DNA of 64,000 nucleotides from Shewanella corallii (GCF_023349125.1 NZ_JAKIKT010000001.1:868001-932000), one strand, 5' to 3'. Shown: positions 52,212-61,584, numbered from the stretch's first letter. Notes: generated by a model not told the origin, from the sequence alone. Made by a program: numbers and translations.

Positions 52212-53069
52212 CTACTGTCTAGCCAGTCGCTGGCTTTCTGGCGGGTGCTCAAAATCACTGCGGAATGGGTTGATATCCAGGCCACCTCGACGGGTATATC
52301 TGGCATAAACCGTTAATTTGCTGCATTGGCAAAAGCGCTTGAGGTCCGTAAAAATCCGCTCGACACACTGCTCATGAAACTCATTGTGCTGACGGAAAGA
52401 GATCAGATAGCGCAGCAGTTTTTCCCTGTCTATTTTAGCTCCCTGATAACGGATCATCACGCTGCCCCAATCAGGTTGTGAAGTGATCAGGCAGTTGGAC
52501 TTAAGCAGGTTGGAGTTCAGTGTTTCTGCCACAATTTGCTTGTCATCTGTGCTGTTTTCCAGATGTTCCGGACGAAACTCAAAGTCTTCCACTTCGATAT
52601 CCAGATCGTCGATACAGTGTCCAGGCAGTTCGACCACACGTTGATGACAAAACTGTTTGGGTTCGATGATTTCAACTCTGACTTCACCTTCAGCACAACG
52701 GCTCAAATCGTCAGTAAGTAACTGCTTGAGAGATTCCACTGATTCAACCCGAGTCTGGTTGAAACTGTTCAGATACAGCTTGAATGACTTGGATTCGACC
52801 AGGTTTTTGCTGTCGTGATTCAGGAAAAACTCGGCAATGGCGACCATAGGTTTGCCTTTGGCATTCAGCCAGGACAACTCATAGCCGGTCCAGATATCTA
52901 CGCCGTGGAATGGTAAGGGATCGGTAAGATTGATGGCGTCGCGGTTCAGGGTACGGGGAACACCCTGCAACAAAGAAGGGTCATACTCTGACTTATAGTC
53001 TGTGGCTTTACCCAGAGTCAGCCCATTCAGCTCATCGGCATGCTGATAAGGGTCGTGATGCTGTGTCAT
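52212..53069 (-). CDS. queF: NADPH-dependent 7-cyano-7-deazaguanine reductase
   Basis: A 285-residue QueF of the long, two-module (type II) form, which reduces preQ0 to preQ1 in queuosine biosynthesis in the cytoplasm. The catalytic region [25 protein letters not shown] has the nucleophilic Cys near 197 with the following conserved Asp; the QueF NADPH motif appears as [15 protein letters not shown] near 92-106; [13 protein letters not shown] near 231 supplies the conserved Glu/His; [16 protein letters not shown] is at the C-terminus. It is of usual length for gammaproteobacterial QueF and is divergent from syd, a common arrangement in Shewanella and relatives. Confidence 0.95.
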   Translation of the reverse strand: MTQHHDPYQHADELNGLTLGKATDYKSEYDPSLLQGVPRTLNRDAINLTDPLPFHGVDIWTGYELSWLNAKGKPMVAIAEFFLNHDSKNLVESKSFKLYLNSFNQTRVESVESLKQLLTDDLSRCAEGEVRVEIIEPKQFCHQRVVELPGHCIDDLDIEVEDFEFRPEHLENSTDDKQIVAETLNSNLLKSNCLITSQPDWGSVMIRYQGAKIDREKLLRYLISFRQHNEFHEQCVERIFTDLKRFCQCSKLTVYARYTRRGGLDINPFRSDFEHPPESQRLARQ

Positions 53070-53129
53070 CTAAAATCATTCCATGTCAAAATTAAGCCTG
53101 AATTATACCTCAAATTGGGATCTGCTTAA

Positions 53130-53777
53130 GTGTCTTGTTTGCCTGCATTGGAAAGCTTTCTGAATCTGTATGTTACCGCCTATCAATCCAAGCTGGATGA
53201 GTATCCACGTTATTTTCCCCAGGGAGAATCTTCCCCCTGTGTGGTCAGTGGTGACGTAACCTCTGGCAGTGCTGTGCAGTGGCAGCCGGTTGCTCGGCAG
53301 AGCAAAGGCAATTTTGCCAATGTGGAGCAGGCACTGGATATTCAACTGCACGGGGATATTAATGATTTTTTCGGTGGCTTCTGGATGGCGCCGACTCTGT
53401 TTTCATCCCCTTTTGGCGAAGGTGAGCTTACCGGGGTGTGGAATCAGGAGGATTTTGAATACCTGCAGCAGAACATCATAGGTCACCTTATGATGAAGCA
53501 GAAACTCAAGCAGCCTCCTACCTGGTTTATTGGTTTGCTGGATGAAGGCGAAAGGATGCTGACCGTGAACAACCATGATGGCAGTGTTTGGAGTGAAGTG
53601 CCCGGTGAAGAGCAGGGTGAAAAACTGGCCGGCAGTATTGCGGAATTTATCTCTCAGCTGAGCCCCAGAGTGGCACCGCCGGTTAAGCATGAAGAATTGC
53701 CTATGCCGCAACTGGAACACCCAGGCATTATCAGCCGCCTGAAAATCATGTGGAATAACCTGCGAGGCAGGAGTTGA
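53130..53777 (+). CDS. syd: Syd, SecY-interacting protein
   Basis: A 215-residue cytoplasmic protein of the Syd family, which binds SecY and is thought to check assembly of the SecYEG translocon. Characteristic pieces are [10 protein letters not shown] near 5, [14 protein letters not shown] near 25-38, [35 protein letters not shown] near 54-88, [20 protein letters not shown] near 103-122, and [12 protein letters not shown] near 169. The start is GTG at 53130 (MSCLPAL), the best fit to the family N-terminus. It is divergent from queF with a gap of 60 bases, so their promoters face each other closely. The end is followed by about 170 bases without a gene. Confidence 0.93.
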   Translation: MSCLPALESFLNLYVTAYQSKLDEYPRYFPQGESSPCVVSGDVTSGSAVQWQPVARQSKGNFANVEQALDIQLHGDINDFFGGFWMAPTLFSSPFGEGELTGVWNQEDFEYLQQNIIGHLMMKQKLKQPPTWFIGLLDEGERMLTVNNHDGSVWSEVPGEEQGEKLAGSIAEFISQLSPRVAPPVKHEELPMPQLEHPGIISRLKIMWNNLRGRS

Positions 53778-53951
53778 TTAACCAAGTTGTCAGCGGTTTG
53801 ATTAATTAGTCATCACTCAAACTTAGGCGGCGATTTACTTGCATCAAGTTGAGGGCTGAATCACATTCTTTAGCGTTGCAAGAACTGGCTTTGATTGTAG
53901 GATAGCCGACCTTTTTTGTGTTTCTTATTCCTACAATTCAGAGCTGAAATC

Positions 53952-55790
53952 ATGTCTTCTGCTAAGTTGAAACTTGCACTGTCTGCATCTTTGCTGTTGT
54001 CTGCCTGTGGCTCAGACGATAACGCTACCTCAACGACTCCACCGGTTGAACCTGCTAAACATCTTGCTGGCGCCTTGGCTGATGGCGGTGCGATTCGCGG
54101 TTTGGTTGAAAACAATGCTCAACGGCTACAACGTCAGCAGTCAACTCCTGTCAAAGCAGATGGTCACTATCAAGTGGACACAGACGTTTTGGTTGCAGGT
54201 AGTGTACTGAAGATTGAAGGTGCACAGGGTGGTGAGTCGATGACTCACTACAGTCTGATCACTGACTCTATGCTGACTGGTGGTGTTTCAAATATCACAC
54301 CATTGACCAGTATTTTGGTATCCCGGATTACGGGTGTATCAGCTGCAATTGCATATGCTGAAGGGAAAACGGATTTAATTAATGATGATGCTCTGGACGT
54401 TGCCGAAGCTGAATTGCGTCAGGTGTTGATGCCTCTGTTAACAGTATTGAGCCTCAATGATGTTTCATTTGCCCGCGAGCAGTTTGAAGCGAACATGACT
54501 GGCCTGGACGCACTGTTGGGAACCCTTAAATTCAACTTTGGTGAAAAAGCTGTAGAGCTGACATACATACCCTCTGGTGATTCGGTAACCTTGCCCTACA
54601 AGGGAGATTGGAATGGGCTGCAGTTAACCCCACAACATGAGGTCACTGAAACCGAGCTTTCTGTGATTTATCATGCAGATCAGCTGCTTGAAAGCATGGC
54701 GTTATCACTTTCATCGGAAGGTGGTCGTACAAACTATGAGGCAGCCTTGCATCATGACGCCCATTGGTTTGGTGTTGGTCGTGATGAGATGTTCGACGCT
54801 CAGCGAGAGATTATCGGTAGTGAGACCAGCAAGCTGGACAGATTTAAGGATTACCATCTGTCGGCAGCCGATATTGAGAAGGGGGAGTTCCTTCTGTCAT
54901 ACACTGAGCATTACGAGTCCAATGAATTTGCCACCGCCGGCCGACGTCATGCGTGGTTTAAAACCGACGTAAATGGAGACCTAAAGTTCCTGGGAGACCA
55001 GTCTCCTTCGCAAATAACCTCAGCCAATGCATTCTTGAAATATGCCAAGAACCATAAGGATTTCAATATGGGAATTCCTGAGGCACCTGCAGGCCAGTGG
55101 CGTCTGGAATTAGACATGTTTCTGTCCGGTGCGGACTGTGATGCAATCCCGGTAATTGGCCCATGGCAGTTCCCTGCTTACGATAACCCGAATGACACCA
55201 GCTTCGTGACGCAGTTGCCAAAGATTGCGGACCACTTGAGTTTCTCCCATGTTGTCGTTGAAGGCCCAGGATTGGGATACAGTGCCTTTATCGATCGTAT
55301 TTACCATGAGCCGGATACTCGCGAGTGCTATTTGACTACCTCTGTTGTGCCTCAGAACGTGATGACCGAGGGGGCATATCTGACTGAACCGGCAGCAGTA
55401 ACCCATGGTAGCCAGTTCACCTTTAAATTTGTGGGGTTCAACAAAGAGATTCTGGCGGAAAAAACCATAACCCTGGGTCAGGGCGTGCAATCAGATCTGG
55501 AGATGGAGACCTACAATGCTCAGCCGAAGAAACTCCATGGCGCAAAGGATGAGTTCCAATACAGCTGGAGCCGCAGTGATCTGGCTATGGTGGTTGAAGG
55601 CGATGTATGGGCCAAAGAACGGAACAAAGCGATTTCAACCCGGGTATCTATTCCTTATGGCGAAACTCAGGTTCAATCTGCTGATCTGGACGCAGTAGAA
55701 GCTTTGTTTCACACTGCGGTAGACCCATTTGGCCGAATGCTGTCCAACGATTACCTGGCCTGGGGAAGCTATCTGGGTAAAACAGAGTAA
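53952..55790 (+). CDS. Large lipoprotein of unknown function
   Basis: A 612-residue protein, not recognised. The lipobox LLLSACGSDD places the lipid-modified Cys near residue 19, so it is probably an outer- or inner-membrane lipoprotein. The start is ATG 53952, which places the signal peptide correctly (MSSAKLKLALSASLLLSA). The first part after the linker (ALADGGAIRGLVENNAQ, YQVDTDVLVAGSVLKIEGAQGG) looks like a short beta-sandwich similar to carboxypeptidase-regulatory-like folds, and the rest is mixed; EVTETELSVIYHADQLLESMALSLSSEGG and FATAGRRHAWFKTD are unremarkable. A terminator follows at 55804-55832. Confidence 0.65.
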   Translation: MSSAKLKLALSASLLLSACGSDDNATSTTPPVEPAKHLAGALADGGAIRGLVENNAQRLQRQQSTPVKADGHYQVDTDVLVAGSVLKIEGAQGGESMTHYSLITDSMLTGGVSNITPLTSILVSRITGVSAAIAYAEGKTDLINDDALDVAEAELRQVLMPLLTVLSLNDVSFAREQFEANMTGLDALLGTLKFNFGEKAVELTYIPSGDSVTLPYKGDWNGLQLTPQHEVTETELSVIYHADQLLESMALSLSSEGGRTNYEAALHHDAHWFGVGRDEMFDAQREIIGSETSKLDRFKDYHLSAADIEKGEFLLSYTEHYESNEFATAGRRHAWFKTDVNGDLKFLGDQSPSQITSANAFLKYAKNHKDFNMGIPEAPAGQWRLELDMFLSGADCDAIPVIGPWQFPAYDNPNDTSFVTQLPKIADHLSFSHVVVEGPGLGYSAFIDRIYHEPDTRECYLTTSVVPQNVMTEGAYLTEPAAVTHGSQFTFKFVGFNKEILAEKTITLGQGVQSDLEMETYNAQPKKLHGAKDEFQYSWSRSDLAMVVEGDVWAKERNKAISTRVSIPYGETQVQSADLDAVEALFHTAVDPFGRMLSNDYLAWGSYLGKTE

Positions 55791-55803
55791 GCCAAATACT
55801 ATG

Positions 55804-55832
55804 AAAAAAGCGCACCCTGGGTGCGCTTTTTT
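55804..55832. terminator. Bidirectional terminator
   Basis: AAAAAAGCGCACC, loop CTGG-like, GGTGCGCTTTTTT. A strong hairpin between the convergent lipoprotein gene and the 408-residue membrane protein gene. Confidence 0.92.
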
Positions 55833-55851
55833 ATTTGTTGGCTGTAAGGGA

Positions 55852-57078
55852 TTAATCAATTTTCCAGGCACTGTTATCCGGCCAGTCCGGCAGTGCGGAT
55901 TTAGCTGCTTTGAGTGAGAGCGTTTGCCATCTGGCTGAATGGTCTGCATCAGGTGTAACCACCCCGAGACTGTTTAGATAGGCAAGGCTAAGACGTTGCT
56001 GCTCAGATAAAGGCAGGTTCAAATCGGAAACCGAAATGAAATAGATATCTTCTGCCGGATTGATTGATTTGCCTGGATGTTCGGTAAGTGCTCTTAGCTC
56101 CTCTGCGGAAACATTATAGTGCTTAAGGTAATAGCCCTGCGCGAGTAGCGGGTAAACCTGGAACAGATCCTCTTTTGTAGTCATAAATGGCGAGTTTATG
56201 GTGTCCAGCAACTCTTGGATGTGCTCATCAGTGGCGGGCTTTAACACATTCACTATAAGGCTTGGAGTCTCCGAAGGTGGCAAAGCATCGCCACTGTCGC
56301 TGGGTTGGGCTGGCGGATAATAGTGTCCCAACAATAATTGTTGTTCTGAATCATTCCACTGAAGCAATAGCTTGTAACCTATATCTGAGTCTTGCCGGAG
56401 AAAAGCCCGGGTCTCGTCCACTGGATCACCCAGCAGGGGACCAACAATGTGCTGGTTACCGTAAAAGGAGGTCAGGGCGGGCAAGAGTGTGGCACTCAAG
56501 GTTTTGTCACTATTGGTGAGTATTGCAAACCCATTAGCTGATGCTGCCACTGAATCCAGCTTGCTTTGCAGCTCGCCCAGCAGGCTGCTGTTGTCGCGGG
56601 CAGTTTGTTGCTCCTGATACTGCTGGCTTATTAGGCCTTCGTTGAATTGCTCCATATCCTGTTGCCATTGATGTTGCCTCCAGATGGGCACCAGGATTGT
56701 AGTCAGGACCAACAATAGAAAAATAGTCAGTAGCCATTTTTGTCGGCGTTTTCTTTTTTCCACATACTCGATGACATCTGCTTCAGATAGCTCTTGGATG
56801 TCAAACTCATACTCTCCGTCAGGGGGAAGCAGGAACACACCGGGAGCGATAAAAGGTGCGTAGATTTCGGGCTTGCCCGGAAAACGAACTATCACATAAG
56901 CAAGTTCCAGCTGAACATGAGTGCCCCCTTCTGTCGCCAGTAATGTGTGTTCCCATTCTCCATGAATATCCGGGTTATACAGGCGGGCATCTCCCGGCAT
57001 TAAACTGGTGATCAGCGGGATAAGGTGCTCATGCATAGGTGTTTGGTTCCTTGTTTTAATCATGTCTGATTGCGTCAT
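55852..57078 (-). CDS. Hypothetical single-pass membrane protein
   Basis: A protein of 408 residues (or 394 from ATG 57036), not recognised. The N-terminal 110 residues look cytoplasmic and soluble (LIPLITSLMPGDARLYNPDIHGEWEHTLLATEG). One membrane segment, KWLLTIFLLLVLTTILVPIW, lies near 113-132 after a basic run (EKRKRRQ). The C-terminal 270 residues would be outside the cytoplasm; they begin with a Gln/Asp-rich part (QHQWQQDMEQFNEGLISQQYQEQQ) and include several mixed alpha/beta stretches. The start is uncertain: no strong ribosome-binding site precedes either ATG. It is a single-gene unit divergent from pirin. Confidence 0.6.
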   Translation of the reverse strand: MTQSDMIKTRNQTPMHEHLIPLITSLMPGDARLYNPDIHGEWEHTLLATEGGTHVQLELAYVIVRFPGKPEIYAPFIAPGVFLLPPDGEYEFDIQELSEADVIEYVEKRKRRQKWLLTIFLLLVLTTILVPIWRQHQWQQDMEQFNEGLISQQYQEQQTARDNSSLLGELQSKLDSVAASANGFAILTNSDKTLSATLLPALTSFYGNQHIVGPLLGDPVDETRAFLRQDSDIGYKLLLQWNDSEQQLLLGHYYPPAQPSDSGDALPPSETPSLIVNVLKPATDEHIQELLDTINSPFMTTKEDLFQVYPLLAQGYYLKHYNVSAEELRALTEHPGKSINPAEDIYFISVSDLNLPLSEQQRLSLAYLNSLGVVTPDADHSARWQTLSLKAAKSALPDWPDNSAWKID

Positions 57079-57328
57079 CCATGGAGTAAAACTCCAACAA
57101 AGCTTAAACAGTCAGCCTTTTGTTTTGGGTTTGTTAACAAGCGGAGGTTACGGAAATACTCTGACAGGGGTCAAGTCACAATATGGACGTTTTAGCTGAA
57201 TAGACTGTTTTTGGCGCTTGGCTCAATTTATATTCGATTTAACCGAATGCATGCGACTGATAATGCCAATAGCAACCTCTTGCCTGAGTTTTTACACTGA
57301 TATCAATTACAGATTTTGGAGTTTTAGG

Positions 57329-58159
57329 ATGAAAGTAATCAGTGAACTACTTAGTCATGCAACAAGGGATGGTGACGGAGTAAACATCTCCAGAGTCGCT
57401 GACTTCAGGGGTCGTATGTTCGATCCGTTTCTGATGATTGATGAGCTTAAGTCGGACGAGGAGTCCGATTTTATCGGTGGATTTCCGCCTCATCCCCATC
57501 GCGGAATTGAGACTTTTACCTATATCATCAAAGGTGGGTTTGAACACAAAGACCAGATGGGAAATCGTAAAGTCATCAGCGGCGGAGATGTTCAGTGGAT
57601 GAGCACAGGTTTTGGTGTTATCCACTCTGAGATGCCGGTGGCTGATAACGAAGGCATGCATGGTTTTCAGATCTGGGTGAATATGGCTGCCGCGGATAAA
57701 TTGAGGCCCGCAAGGTATCAGGATTCTGTGGCGACAGGTTTACCTGTGCTGGAGAATACCAGTGGCGCCAGTTTGAAGGTACTGGCTGGTAACTGGGTGC
57801 TGGCCGACCAATCCGCAGCGTCCCCTGTCGGGCCATTGGCATCCGATGCCGCTGTGGCGGATATCAGACTGAGCGCCGGAGGCACTGCTCGGATTGAGCG
57901 TACACAATATGAGAAGCTGTTTGTCTATATCCACACTGGAAGCATCAATGGTTATTCAGCCGGACAAGCTTTACTGCTGGATCCCCAACAAGCTATAGAG
58001 ATGCACACCGATGTAGATAGTGGTGCCCTGATTTTCTCTGGGACACCATTGAGGGAGCCAGTGGCGCACATGGGGCCCTTTGTGATGAATACTCAGGAAG
58101 AGCTGCATCAGGCGGTGAGGGACTATCAAGCCGGGAGGTTTGGTGCGATAGACCTGTAG
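57329..58159 (+). CDS. Pirin family protein
   Basis: A 276-residue double-cupin protein of the pirin family; some bacterial members have quercetinase activity, others bind regulators or enzymes. The N-terminal cupin holds the metal ligands in FPPHPHRGIETFTYII (His-x-His near 54-56) and HSEMP (His and Glu near 99-101). FDPFLMIDEL near 32 is the typical opening and AHMGPFVMNTQEELHQAVRDYQAGRFG at the C-terminus is also conserved. ATG 57329 (MKVISELLSHA) has GGAG seven bases upstream; a frame extending to 57218 is not used. Its regulation is not evident. Confidence 0.9.
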   Translation: MKVISELLSHATRDGDGVNISRVADFRGRMFDPFLMIDELKSDEESDFIGGFPPHPHRGIETFTYIIKGGFEHKDQMGNRKVISGGDVQWMSTGFGVIHSEMPVADNEGMHGFQIWVNMAAADKLRPARYQDSVATGLPVLENTSGASLKVLAGNWVLADQSAASPVGPLASDAAVADIRLSAGGTARIERTQYEKLFVYIHTGSINGYSAGQALLLDPQQAIEMHTDVDSGALIFSGTPLREPVAHMGPFVMNTQEELHQAVRDYQAGRFGAIDL

Positions 58160-58190
58160 CTCCCAGTGAAGTTATTTTTTTGATTGGAAT

Positions 58191-58218
58191 AAATAACCGG
58201 GCGTGAGCCCGGTTATTT
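58191..58218 (-). terminator. Terminator of the DUF2310 gene
   Basis: AAATAACCGGGC, loop GTGA, GCCCGGTTATTT. The hairpin directly abuts the stop codon (58218-58220), and on the minus strand ends in TTTATTCC. Confidence 0.8.
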
Positions 58219-58991
58219 CACTGATGATCCCAGGATAGGTTGGAAACGATGCGGCAGGGCTCACAGCGGAAATGAAACATATCCAGCAGAGGCTCTTCCA
58301 GTTTCCAGTCATGGCTGCCACATCTGGGGCAGGGACGATTGATTTCTGCTTCTTTATTCTCGCCACCGACACGGTACAGATAATAATAAGTAGGGATCTT
58401 GGTTAGATATTCGATACGGCCACGCAGATCCCATCCCCGTCGAAACAGGTCGCTGGATGGCGTGCTTATCTCTTCCAGTGCGGCAAATTCCGCTTTGGTG
58501 GCTGCGGCCATCTGCAATTCATCACAGGCTTGCCATTCAGTTTGCCAGCGAATGACCCGTTTGTGGTCGCCATTAAAGGTTGCTGGAATACGATATAGCG
58601 GGATAGGCAGCAGGTTATCACCACTGCGCAGAGGAGAGCACATATGCACATAGCTGGTGTAGAGCACCTGCCAGTCGCCAAATTCAGTGGCGCTGACTTC
58701 AGAGTTGATATCCTGACCGATAAGCTTTTCTCTGGGAGCCAAGATCTTGGCCTCTGTCAGCTCTTTCAGGGCGACTTTGACCCAGGGACTATTGAAGCTG
58801 TAATGCAGGCTCTCTTTTTCCGGGAGCATTAAACGTACCCTGAACTCACCTTCATTAAAGGCAACTGCAAATTCCCGTCCCAGTACCTGACCATTGGCCC
58901 GGTAGGCTTCCAGCAGATTGTTGATCGCCTTTTCTGCTGCGGTAATTGTGGTATCGGCAAAACACTCGAAACGCAGTTCAGTCACAAACAT
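58218..58991 (-). CDS. DUF2310 zinc-ribbon protein
   Basis: A 257-residue cytoplasmic protein of the DUF2310 family. The body is typical (MFVTELRFECFADTTITAAEKAINNLLEAYRANGQVLGREF and WQVLYTSYVHMCSPLRSGDNLLPIPLYRIPAT near 108-140), and a C-terminal zinc ribbon has CPRCGS near 219-224 and CEPCR near 242-246. Function is unknown. It shares one base with the preceding gene's stop (TGATG), so the two are translationally coupled. The spacing of the stop with the terminator is very tight. Confidence 0.85.
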   Translation of the reverse strand: MFVTELRFECFADTTITAAEKAINNLLEAYRANGQVLGREFAVAFNEGEFRVRLMLPEKESLHYSFNSPWVKVALKELTEAKILAPREKLIGQDINSEVSATEFGDWQVLYTSYVHMCSPLRSGDNLLPIPLYRIPATFNGDHKRVIRWQTEWQACDELQMAAATKAEFAALEEISTPSSDLFRRGWDLRGRIEYLTKIPTYYYLYRVGGENKEAEINRPCPRCGSHDWKLEEPLLDMFHFRCEPCRIVSNLSWDHQ

Positions 58992-59308
58992 CAGTGATTA
59001 CGCTCCAGCTCGGCCACTCTTTGAGCCAGCTCATTGTAGGCTGACTCCAGCTTTTTCACCTGCTCACGCAGCTGAGTCAGCTCCGATTGTTCTTCATTCT
59101 GCTCCACAGCTGCGTTTGGCTGTACAGGGACCTGAGGAATAAGTGCGGCCAACTCTTCTGCTGAAAGTGATTTAAATCTCTGTAAACCTTGAATTAACAC
59201 TGGCATAGGGACTGATTTAAGTTTGGCTTTCAACAAAGCAATGCTGGGCTGCTTACCTGCAAGTTGCAAACTGCGGGCAAGGGCCAAGACTTGGTCTATT
59301 TGGCTCAT
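58991..59308 (-). CDS. Small coiled-coil protein, KfrA-N-like
   Basis: A 105-residue protein. The N-terminal half (MSQIDQVLALARSLQLAGKQPSIALLKAKLKSVPMPVLIQGLQRF) resembles the helical DNA-binding part of KfrA-type proteins, and the C-terminal part is a coiled coil (SELTQLREQVKKLESAYNELAQRVAELERNH). A middle stretch (LIPQVPVQPNAAVEQNEEQ) is a flexible linker. A DNA-binding role is possible but is inference. The stop overlaps the start of the DUF2310 gene by one base, suggesting an operon of two genes with linked functions. Confidence 0.65.
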   Translation of the reverse strand: MSQIDQVLALARSLQLAGKQPSIALLKAKLKSVPMPVLIQGLQRFKSLSAEELAALIPQVPVQPNAAVEQNEEQSELTQLREQVKKLESAYNELAQRVAELERNH

Positions 59309-59437
59309 GAGTGGTGATATTTCCCAAGCTGGATTGTGCTTTTTGGTAAATGTCCAATAAAAACAGTGGTTTAATTGTTGGCTCGGTTTGTGCTTATGCC
59401 TTCACTGATAATTAAACAACAGATAGAGGACGTTTAA

Positions 59438-59812
59438 ATGAAAGCCAAGTTTATTCCATTGTTGCTTGCTGGGGTAGTGAGTCTTGGACTTAGCGGTTGT
59501 GTCATCAATGTCGGAGAAGATGGACATGATAACGATTGGGGCGGCAGCAGCTGGAAAAGTGAACAAAACCGCAACCGGGAACTGATCTCAAATCTGACTC
59601 CGGGCGTGGCCATTGAAGAGATCAAAAAACGCATGGGGACGGCCGATTTTTCAGAGGCATACAGCAAGGATAATGGACTGGTTGAAGTGTTGTTTTATCG
59701 TACCCAGCGTGTCCACGGCGATGGCAAAACCAGCAAAGATGAATGTACGGCTCTGGTATTTAAACAGGGCAAGCTGGTGGGATGGGGCGACAGGGCTTAC
59801 AACAGCATCTAA
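59438..59812 (+). CDS. DUF3192 lipoprotein, copy 1
   Basis: A 124-residue lipoprotein of the DUF3192 family. Lipobox LGLSGC with Cys at 21, then WKSEQNRNRELISNLTPGVAIEEIKKRMGTADFSEAYSKDNGLVEVLFYRTQRVHGDGKTSKDECTALVFKQGKLVGWGDRAY, in which KRMGTADFSEA and the terminal GKLVGWG are the family hallmarks. Function is unknown; the C-terminal part resembles the SmpA/BamE-type fold, which is inference. The next gene, 17 bases later, encodes a close paralogue, so the pair arose by tandem duplication. Confidence 0.87.
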   Translation: MKAKFIPLLLAGVVSLGLSGCVINVGEDGHDNDWGGSSWKSEQNRNRELISNLTPGVAIEEIKKRMGTADFSEAYSKDNGLVEVLFYRTQRVHGDGKTSKDECTALVFKQGKLVGWGDRAYNSI

Positions 59813-59829
59813 CAGATAGGGAAACGCAT

Positions 59830-60216
59830 ATGAGGACAAAGTTAATACTGCCTTTGGCCATGGCATCGCTGCTCACTGTAGGGCTCAGTGGTTGTATGGT
59901 TGTTGTCGATAAAGATGGAACAGATTTTTCAGTCGGTAACAGCTGGAACAGTGACTGGGAAAAAGCTGAGAAACGTAATCGCGCGCACATTGCACAGTTG
60001 CAGCCTGGTGACAGCCTGAAGCAGGTTCAATCCCGCATGGGGGTAGCGGACTTCAGTGAGGGATTCAGTCGTGATGGTGTGGAGATGGTAGTTTTGTATT
60101 ACCGCACTCAACGAACTGCTGAAGATGGCAAAACCAGCCGCGACGAGTGTACGCCCCTGCTGTTTAAGCAAGGGCAACTGATCGGTTGGGGGGAGCAGTC
60201 ACTTCAACAGATCTGA
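59830..60216 (+). CDS. DUF3192 lipoprotein, copy 2
   Basis: A 128-residue lipoprotein paralogous to the preceding gene. The lipobox VGLSGC has Cys at 22; matching text includes RNRAHIAQLQPGDSLKQVQSRMGVADFSEGFSRDGVEMVVLYYRTQRTAEDGKTSRDECTPLLFKQGQLIGWGEQ. ATG 59830 is chosen since it starts the signal peptide (MRTKLILPLAMASLLTV); the earlier in-frame ATG at 59782 lies in the preceding gene. The two are 17 bases apart and surely co-transcribed. A terminator follows at 60228-60252. Confidence 0.87.
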   Translation: MRTKLILPLAMASLLTVGLSGCMVVVDKDGTDFSVGNSWNSDWEKAEKRNRAHIAQLQPGDSLKQVQSRMGVADFSEGFSRDGVEMVVLYYRTQRTAEDGKTSRDECTPLLFKQGQLIGWGEQSLQQI

Positions 60217-60227
60217 TTGCTCTTTCA

Positions 60228-60253
60228 AAAGCCCTGAGTGATTCAGGGCTTTC
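60228..60253. terminator. Terminator after the DUF3192 pair
   Basis: AAAGCCCTGA, loop GTGAT-like, TCAGGGCTTT, then CTTGTTT. It also faces the convergent DUF2789 gene. Confidence 0.85.
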
Positions 60254-60271
60254 TTGTTTACGCAGCTAGGT

Positions 60272-60505
60272 TCACTCTCTATGGAGTCTGGCATCCAGCT
60301 GGTCCAATAATTCGGTCCAGTTGTTATCAAGTGACATCGCTTCTTTGATAAATGCCCGCTGACTATCATTCCAAAATTTCGCATCGCTGATACAGGTATT
60401 GGGTTCAATACTGTGGGCACCAATAAATGACTCTATGGCTTCGTCGCTGTCAGCCAGCCCAAGCTGGGCAAACAGGTGGCTGAGATCTGATGGGGTTGTG
60501 TCCAT
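60272..60505 (-). CDS. DUF2789 family protein
   Basis: A 77-residue cytoplasmic protein: MDTTPSDLSHLFAQLGLADS followed by DEAIESFIGAHSIEPNTCISDAKFWNDSQRAFIKEAMSLDNNWTELLDQLDARLH, which is the DUF2789 pattern (FIxxH, FW-x-xxQxxFL-x-E, D-x-x-W-x-x-x-VDxLDxxL). Function unknown. ATG 60505 is preferred over an upstream ATG at 60565 because AAGGGAG lies six bases before it and the family consensus starts there. Single-gene unit, convergent with the DUF3192 pair. Confidence 0.85.
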   Translation of the reverse strand: MDTTPSDLSHLFAQLGLADSDEAIESFIGAHSIEPNTCISDAKFWNDSQRAFIKEAMSLDNNWTELLDQLDARLHRE

Positions 60506-60632
60506 ACCTGACTCCCTTAGGTGATTTCTATTGCTTAAGCATCCGCCATACTCAAAAAAATGCAATGGTGCTTAACACTGATGAATTTCCCTGATAGGTT
60601 AATTTTTTGTGATCTTGAAGGGGGAATCATTA

Positions 60633-61271
60633 ATGGAAACGCCAGCTTGTGACAACTATCGCGCTGTTTATCTGACGGCAGAAGATTTGCGAATTGCCGC
60701 ATCGATTATCTACAACGCTTACCATGATGATCCCTTTTTTAAAGATGCACTGTTTAAAGGTGATATGCACCAGTATGAACAAAAACTGCGCGCTGCCATA
60801 CGTGAGGAGCTGAATGATCTGTGGCAACAGGAACAAACTCTGGTCGGCCTGTTTGAAGATGACAGATTAGTTGGGGTTGTGTGCGTGTTTTCTCAGCAGG
60901 CTGGGGTTGGGGAGGGGCGTTATTGGAACTGGCGTCTTAAGATGATGTTGAGCACAGGTTGGCAATCTACTCAGGCATTAATGAATAAAGAGAGCAGCAT
61001 TCTTGAACATTTGCCCGGTAAGAATTGTGCCGTCATCCAGTTTGTGTGCGTCGCCCCCTTTGAGCAGAAAAAAGGTTTAGGAGCAAAATTGCTGGATGCA
61101 GTCACCAGTTGGTGTGATGAACAGCCCGAATTGGATGGAATAGGTGTGTTTGTGTCACAGGAGTCTCACGCGCACCTGTTCAACCGTCACGGTTTTATCC
61201 CTTTAGCCAGTCTGAATATCGGCAATGTTTCCGGTGAACTGATGTTTTACGAGAGTCAAAGAGATGAATAA
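60633..61271 (+). CDS. GNAT-family N-acetyltransferase
   Basis: A 212-residue acetyltransferase-fold protein. The acetyl-CoA-binding motif A is seen as IQFVCVAPFEQKKGLGAKLLDAVTSWCDE near 139-167 (with Q/R-x-x-G-x-G/A reading QKKGLG), and the C-terminal beta strand as IGVFVSQESHAHLFNRHGFIPLASLNI. Substrate unknown; proteins of this type resemble those acting on small metabolites. ATG 60633 has a purine-rich stretch (GGGGGAA) upstream and is used; the GTG at 60609 is an alternative. It overlaps the next gene by eight bases, suggesting translational coupling. Confidence 0.82.
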   Translation: METPACDNYRAVYLTAEDLRIAASIIYNAYHDDPFFKDALFKGDMHQYEQKLRAAIREELNDLWQQEQTLVGLFEDDRLVGVVCVFSQQAGVGEGRYWNWRLKMMLSTGWQSTQALMNKESSILEHLPGKNCAVIQFVCVAPFEQKKGLGAKLLDAVTSWCDEQPELDGIGVFVSQESHAHLFNRHGFIPLASLNIGNVSGELMFYESQRDE

Positions 61272-61584
61272 GCCGGTATTTGACTCCTTTTGGGACTTCT
61301 ACCCCTACTATCTTAAAGAGCACAGTCACAGAGTTTGCCGCAGGCTGCACTTTGTTGGAAGTGCTCTGGTCCTGATTGAATTAGCCTGGATTGTTTTAAC
61401 CGCAAACTGGGGCTGGTTGTGGCTTTTACCTCTGACAGGTTATGGTTTTGCCTGGGTTGGACACTTCTTTTTTGAAAAGAATAAACCCGCTACTTTTCAA
61501 TACCCTTTATATTCTTTGATGGGCGACTGGGTGATGTTTTGGCAAATGTTGACCGGGCGCACAAATAAATTTCGTGGGGAGTGA
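61264..61584 (+). CDS. DUF962/Mpo1-like membrane protein
   Basis: A 106-residue inner-membrane protein of the DUF962 family. DFYPYYLKEHSHRVCRRLHFVGSALVLIELAW near 11-42 contains the conserved His residues (H20, H22, H29) and GYGFAWVGHFFFEKNKPATFQYPLYSLMGDWVMFWQMLTGR near 59-99 the second His motif. In yeast, Mpo1 is an Fe-dependent dioxygenase acting on 2-hydroxy fatty acids; a similar role in bacteria is possible but unproven. Its start overlaps the GNAT gene by eight bases. It is the last protein gene before the CsrB-type RNA region. Confidence 0.8.
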   Translation: MNKPVFDSFWDFYPYYLKEHSHRVCRRLHFVGSALVLIELAWIVLTANWGWLWLLPLTGYGFAWVGHFFFEKNKPATFQYPLYSLMGDWVMFWQMLTGRTNKFRGE

